Source: Nitrospinia bacterium
Lineage (GTDB): Bacteria; Nitrospinota; Nitrospinia; Nitrospinales; JAJDAT01
Direction of reading: 5' to 3'
Assembly: GCA_029261715.1 (NCBI GenBank)
Contig: JAJDAT010000005.1
Location: 294,227-358,226, forward strand
Length of the DNA: 64,000 nt
In this document: one piece after another, positions 60,455 to 64,000 of the stretch
How the letters are laid out: each line of letters opens with the position of its first letter
Numbering within the stretch: the stretch's first letter is position 1
Translations under genes and position numbers: made by a program
Notes under the pieces: generated by a model
What the model was told of the DNA's origin: nothing
Seen by the model: only the letters and a program-made list of their open reading frames with translations
Database searches by the model: none

Positions 60455-61090
60455 CTACCTACTTGTTTTTCTGATAACCCATTCGGCGATTGCTAAATTA
60501 ATTATCCATGCCGATGTCATCATTACATCTCTTGTGATGCCGGTCGCCTCTTCCCTAAAAAGTACTATCCAGGTCACCCCTATCAAAGCTTGTGTTCCTG
60601 CTCCCTGACCAATCGCATATGCGCGTAGCATGCTGGCGCTATGTATGGGAATGTACCTGTTTTTTATAGCCACTACTCCTCGCACAATAAAAACTGCCAT
60701 TGCAATGCCCAGTACCATCCTAACGATGTAGAGTAAGCTACCTTGGAGCCCAATTGGAAGAGCATAATAATGCGTCATCCACAAACCACTTACAGCTGAC
60801 AAAATACCTGTTAAAGCAACAATACGTCCGTTAAATCGGTGCCTTTCCGGAGTATATTGACGAATGCTTGGCAGAAATTGAAAAGCTCCTAAAATGCAAA
60901 AAGGAACAGCGCCAAACACGTGTAACAACGCTGGCAGCGGATCATTAGAAATACGAGGGTTAACTGGTAAAACAGCTGGACTCCCAAAAATTTCAAAAAC
61001 TCTGAATGTACCACCAACCACCGGAATAAAGCTCAACACGATTAATGAGGAAAGAATAGCCAGCTCCTTCTTGTTTTTTAAAACCCCCAC
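60455..61090 (-). CDS. DUF2306-like membrane protein
   Basis: 211 residues with six membrane helices, among them LAILSSLIVLSFIPVVGGTF, LHVFGAVPFCILGAFQFLPSI, FNGRIVALTGILSAVSGLWMTHYYAL. The segment HRFNGRIVAL with HVFGA and HSASM histidines is typical of DUF2306 proteins and may bind heme, but that is a guess. Divergent or convergent neighbours give no clear hint. Single gene. Confidence 0.82.
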   Translation of the reverse strand: MGVLKNKKELAILSSLIVLSFIPVVGGTFRVFEIFGSPAVLPVNPRISNDPLPALLHVFGAVPFCILGAFQFLPSIRQYTPERHRFNGRIVALTGILSAVSGLWMTHYYALPIGLQGSLLYIVRMVLGIAMAVFIVRGVVAIKNRYIPIHSASMLRAYAIGQGAGTQALIGVTWIVLFREEATGITRDVMMTSAWIINLAIAEWVIRKTSR

Positions 61091-61281
61091 TCTTTATCTC
61101 CTGTTATTACCCACATAACTCTTATGGCAATAAAATAAATCTTATGATATCTACCATACTAATTTTCTATTGTTTTTGAAGTTTTTTAATGTCGTAGAGT
61201 ACGAATGGTAAATGTCTGCTATTGGCTGTTTTAGCTAAAGCATACTCTTTTGCAATCCCATAAAACTCAACAATCAGTTGG

Positions 61282-62223
61282 TTAAATGGTCCCTTTTAAT
61301 TTAATCATTACCTGCATCTCGACGTACCCATCATCGCGGCTATCATTCAAATATCGCTCTAAAAGAGGATAATCATCGGGATCGAATCCCGATTGCGGCA
61401 ACCATTCGCGATAGATATTCATATGTAACTTCGCTTCCGGGTCCTCTGGCCCTCGATAATATGCAATAGCGTATTTCCCTGCCGGAATAATCGCTTCTTG
61501 AAACGGTGCATTAATAACGGTATCGACGCGAACAGTAATCGCCGCATCGTATCGACATTTCGCCGCAGGTGTCACTAGCGGATTATCATAACAGAGACCG
61601 AAAAAATCAGCATTGACCAACCTGTTGTCCGCACCCCATTTACAAAGCTTATCCCAGGTTTCAAAAATCTTCCGCTTTTCATATCCTCCTGGCGATGTCA
61701 AAATTGCCGCGCGTTTTTCTTTTTGTTCAATAATTTGCACATTCATATCCGTCTCCTGTAATTGTTTTATGATTTCAGGATAGAACTTACGTGGGTCAAA
61801 ATCTTTTCCATACTTGCTTTTTAGTTCTCCAATCTTGCGATTTTCTTTAAACTTTTCAGGATTGCGTACTTCGCTGGGGCTACACCCAAAATAATTACTA
61901 AATGCTTTGGAGAAGTTCGATGACGAAGAAAACCCGCACGATAAGGCTAAATCCGTCACTGTTTTTTCCTTATGGTAGATCAGCATTTCTATCGCCATTT
62001 CAAGGCGTTTACGTCGAATATATTCGTTTAATGTTTCGCCAACCAAAGCATTAAATATGCGATGAAAATGATATCGAGAAAAATGACTGGCGGCTGCCAC
62101 ATCATTCAAATCAAGCTTTTCACCAAGGTTTTCATGGATATAATTCAATGCCTGATGAACACGCTCTTTATAATGGTTTAGAGTGCTGTTTTTTTTAGAA
62201 CGCATGCTAAATTTCTCATTCAT
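61282..62223 (-). CDS. AraC-family regulator with GyrI-like effector domain
   Basis: 313 residues: AraC helix-turn-helix pair (~14-115, FSRYHFHRIFNALVGETLNEYIRRKRLEMA and GFSSSSNFSKAFSNYFGCSPSEVR) and a GyrI/SbmC-like domain (~155-313, EQKEKRAAILTSPGGY ... PAGKYAIAYYRGPEDPEAKLHMNIYREWLPQSG). Such Rob/BmrR-like proteins respond to small, often toxic molecules. Its target may be the neighbouring DUF2306 gene. Confidence 0.93.
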   Translation of the reverse strand: MNEKFSMRSKKNSTLNHYKERVHQALNYIHENLGEKLDLNDVAAASHFSRYHFHRIFNALVGETLNEYIRRKRLEMAIEMLIYHKEKTVTDLALSCGFSSSSNFSKAFSNYFGCSPSEVRNPEKFKENRKIGELKSKYGKDFDPRKFYPEIIKQLQETDMNVQIIEQKEKRAAILTSPGGYEKRKIFETWDKLCKWGADNRLVNADFFGLCYDNPLVTPAAKCRYDAAITVRVDTVINAPFQEAIIPAGKYAIAYYRGPEDPEAKLHMNIYREWLPQSGFDPDDYPLLERYLNDSRDDGYVEMQVMIKLKGTI

Positions 62224-62401
62224 TCAACCCAAATAAATAAAGCAAAGGTTTTAAATCCACTTTTTACTACAAGCCGACTCCTTAAAAATTAATGATCAGG
62301 CTGTTACTTGATCTCACCAACTACTTGGAAGTTATAAGACAAAAAAAAGAATATAATAGTATATAACGGTAATGTCTGATTCGGACTGTGACTTCAACCG
62401 G

Positions 62402-62772
62402 TCATTCGCGTTGGGCGAACAAGAACCCACGCCGCTCAAGCGTTGTTGACCATTTCCACCTCGATGACTGAAGGGTTGCCTTATATGCCGAAATATTCAA
62501 CCTCTCATCTGAGATCAAGACGAATGCATTACGCTTCGAGTATCCAAGAAGCTTTTGAAGCGCAATTATTCTGTCATCAGGGGCAAGCATATGAAGTGTC
62601 CGGTCGATCACAATGACGTCAAATCGACGTCTGGTTTTGAAATCACGAATATCCGCGACCTCCGCTTCAATCGCCAAACCTTCAGCGGCGGCGTCTTTTT
62701 GAAGGTCGCCGATGCCCGAGGGTGATAGATCGATGGCATGAACGTAGTGACCAAGTCTCGCTATGAACAGCG
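62402..62772 (-). pseudogene. Truncated class I S-adenosylmethionine methyltransferase gene
   Basis: On the minus strand, residues GRDALFIARLGHYVHAID (the start of the family's motif I) are followed by DVIVIDRTLHML and an intact C-terminus LERRGFLFAQRE. Just before GRDALF an in-frame TAA is met and similarity ends, so the N-terminal part, including the glycine-rich loop, is lost. Resembles TehB-type tellurite-resistance methyltransferases. Likely a non-functional remnant. Confidence 0.8.
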
Positions 62773-62969
62773 CGTCACGGCCTTAAGACTCTTGATCTCG
62801 CCCGACTATATGTATCGAAGAACGCTACAAACTCTTTTGTGGGCTTTCCAAGTCCGTGTCGATTCTCTCGGTAGAACTCTTCGTAGTTGGTTGCCATTTC
62901 CTGACCTTACCACGCTATTTGGCGCTTGGCTAAGCGTTTTTCCTCTCAACCCAACGGCTGCTTTAGGCC

Positions 62970-62991
62970 GAATGGAGACATGTCTGTTTCC
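62970..62991. repeat. Short palindromic repeat, copy 2
   Basis: GAATGGAGACATGTC then TGTTTCC; one base differs from copy 1 at 60289-60310 and the altered pair becomes G-T, so the stem holds. It lies next to the left end of the second long repeat. The two copies enclose DUF2306, the AraC regulator and the methyltransferase fragment. Confidence 0.75.
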
Positions 62992-63025
62992 GCCCCATAG
63001 TGACCATATAATATTTTAAATACAT

Positions 63026-63425
63026 ATAAAGTGAGAGCTTACAAAAATGGAACTCGGAGCGATTTCATATACCCGTGTCCGTTAGATTGTCTGGTATTAA
63101 ATTATTTAGAAGTGGACGCCGAAAGTTTTGCCAATCGTGCTGAAGTTAAAGACGACGATGAGATTGTAGATTTTGCAGAAAAAATCAATCGATGGCGCTC
63201 GGAAGAGGATAGGGAACTGTTAAGGCAAAAAATATTAGGGTGAATATTAGTTTGTAGTTATCTGTACTGCGCTACATTTATGCATACAAGTTTTGTAAAA
63301 ACTTTTCTAAACTAATCGAGGGCCAATAGATATGCAATTACTACTTTTATGTAAAATGTTAAAACTTGCGGCTGTTTACATGTAATAGCTCAGACATTAT
63401 TTGTCAGATATCCGACGACTGGATT
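63026..63425. repeat. Direct repeat, copy 2 with truncated DUF5069 gene
   Basis: Homologous to 58749-59158. The last ~70 codons of the DUF5069 frame, from AYKNGTRSDFIYPCPL to RQKILG, are kept to 63243 with a stop at the same place, but the first 36 codons and the start region are missing. Nearly the whole frame remains open with few changes, so the duplication may be recent. Non-functional unless a GTG start at 63031 is used. Confidence 0.9.
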
Positions 63426-63654
63426 CTGAGAGTTCTGAGCATACGTATACATCTAAAAATTGTACTGAATCTGATTTGCCATTACAAACGTACATATTCC
63501 AAGTATCAGGGTAGTTTAATGCAGTGTTTTTAGATAAAGGATAAGATTTAAGTATCTTAGTGCCACCAAAAGCGAGGCTACCGCTAACCATCATCCATTA
63601 ACCATCATCCATAAGTTTATTTGGTAATTGTTAAACTAAAGTTTACTTTGGTTA

Positions 63655-63775
63655 AGTCCGGCCCCATCATATGGCATTCTGATGACCGAAGGGAGGATGA
63701 CAATTCTAGTGCGCTGTTGCTTCATGTATCAAGTATGTTTTGCCGTCATCCTGGAGTCTTACTCCCGAGCAGCCT
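63655..63775. repeat. Dispersed intergenic repeat
   Basis: Modules GGCATTCTGATGACCGAAG, GGAGGATGACAATTCTAG and CGTCATCCTGGAGTC, members of the window-wide family. The preceding 63426-63654 holds no gene that I can support. Confidence 0.6.
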
Positions 63776-63809
63776 TGTATGATCCCCAAAGTAGTTTTTA
63801 TTAAGTCCA

Positions 63810-63862
63810 TTTATGTCTCTTTAACGAAGAGAGCGTAGCGAACGAAGTAAAAGAGACATAAA
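63810..63862. repeat. Perfect 13-base inverted repeat
   Basis: TTTATGTCTCTTT (63810-63822) and AAAGAGACATAAA (63850-63862) with a 27-base loop that has GCGTAGCGAACGAAG. It could be a terminator-like hairpin or an end structure of the mobile element that follows. Confidence 0.8.
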
Positions 63863-63863
63863 T

Positions 63864-64000
63864 TAAACTTGTATGTTTATGGTCTGATAGACCGTTTCAG
63901 CCTTGGGATTCGATCCCGTAGGACAGCGCTGGTCGTCATGACCTTTTTCTGATTAACCCAAACAGTTGCCTGGGAGTTTAATCCCGCATCAACAAGGAAG
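63864..64000 (+). mobile_element. Probable left end of an IS110-family element with bridge RNA region
   Basis: Non-coding stretch with a succession of small hairpins: GGTCTGATAGACC (63881-63893), GGGATTCGATCCC (63905-63917) within CCTT...GTAGG, GGTCGTCATGACC (63931-63943) and GGGAGTTTAATCCC (63972-63985). The order and the CCTTGGGATTCGATCCCGTAGG-like core recall the non-coding left end of IS110 elements, where the bridge RNA is encoded. The sequence closes with AAGGAAG, a ribosome-binding site for a gene that would start past 64000. The transposase itself is not visible. Confidence 0.5.

Noticed and set aside
62738..63019. Open frame of 93 codons between the methyltransferase fragment and the second repeat
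   Set aside because: It overlaps the methyltransferase remnant and the 22-base repeat, and the translation is low in recognisable features.
63021..63243. Second DUF5069 gene as a functional paralogue
   Set aside because: It lacks the first third of the protein, and similarity begins inside the frame rather than at a start codon.
1..64000. tRNA, rRNA and prophage genes
   Set aside because: I looked in the gaps and found no cloverleaf, rRNA-like sequence, or phage structural or integrase genes.

Overview
The window looks like a low-GC (roughly 40 % by eye) Gram-negative bacterial chromosome. The gene content (complex I genes in a reduced A-C-H-I-J-K-L order, a universal-stress protein fused to PCP_red repeats, an OleA/OleB pair, PilJ-type chemoreceptor, peptidase MA/DUF4175/MoxR cluster) would fit a Nitrospinota/Nitrospirota-like lineage, but that placement is inference; no rRNA or tRNA gene was seen.

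Layout. 1-3.7 kb: NADH dehydrogenase (complex I) genes on the minus strand, running off the left edge inside nuoL. 4.5-12.8 kb: a CBS-pair protein, small hypothetical genes and a minus-strand DUF4175 / TPR-metallopeptidase / MoxR operon. 13-20.8 kb: signalling genes (cyclic-nucleotide/PAS hybrid kinase, REC-CheB protein), TPR and pentapeptide-repeat proteins, and small hypotheticals including one member of a two-member unnamed family (the other is at 5.3 kb). 20.9-29 kb: class II aldolase, UspA-UspA-PCP_red fusion, MsbA-like ABC exporter whose ribosome-binding site sits in a terminator hairpin, and OleA-OleB. 29-37.2 kb: a complete non-flagellar-looking chemosensory operon (PilJ-type MCP, CheR-TPR, double CheW, CheA-REC, CheB). 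37-43 kb: an AlkD-like protein, small genes and two toxin-antitoxin pairs (AbrB-like/Doc, HicB/HicA) among many short dispersed repeats.

43-54 kb is a defence-type island: a TIR-domain protein, a membrane protein, a PD-(D/E)XK nuclease, a type III-like methyltransferase and helicase-nuclease pair, and a further divergent PD-(D/E)XK protein. Its core (44.29-54.2 kb) lies between a decayed copy of the 3' end of a sigma-54 activator gene and the intact gene itself.

54.2-59 kb is a compact regulon: a PAS/AAA+/Fis sigma-54 activator, three copies of a 16-bp operator, a -24/-12 promoter and a divergent operon (DsrE-like, FMN-binding split-barrel, membrane protein, tautomerase, DUF1348, DUF5069). 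The 5' leader of this operon contains a hairpin element that is also found, with a covarying base pair, at 12.98 kb.

59-63.4 kb is an acquired block (DUF1801, VOC, DUF2306, AraC-GyrI, methyltransferase fragment) flanked by ~400-bp direct repeats derived from the DUF5069 gene end. The last ~140 bases resemble the non-coding left end of an IS110-family element, including a possible bridge RNA, with the transposase presumably just beyond the window.
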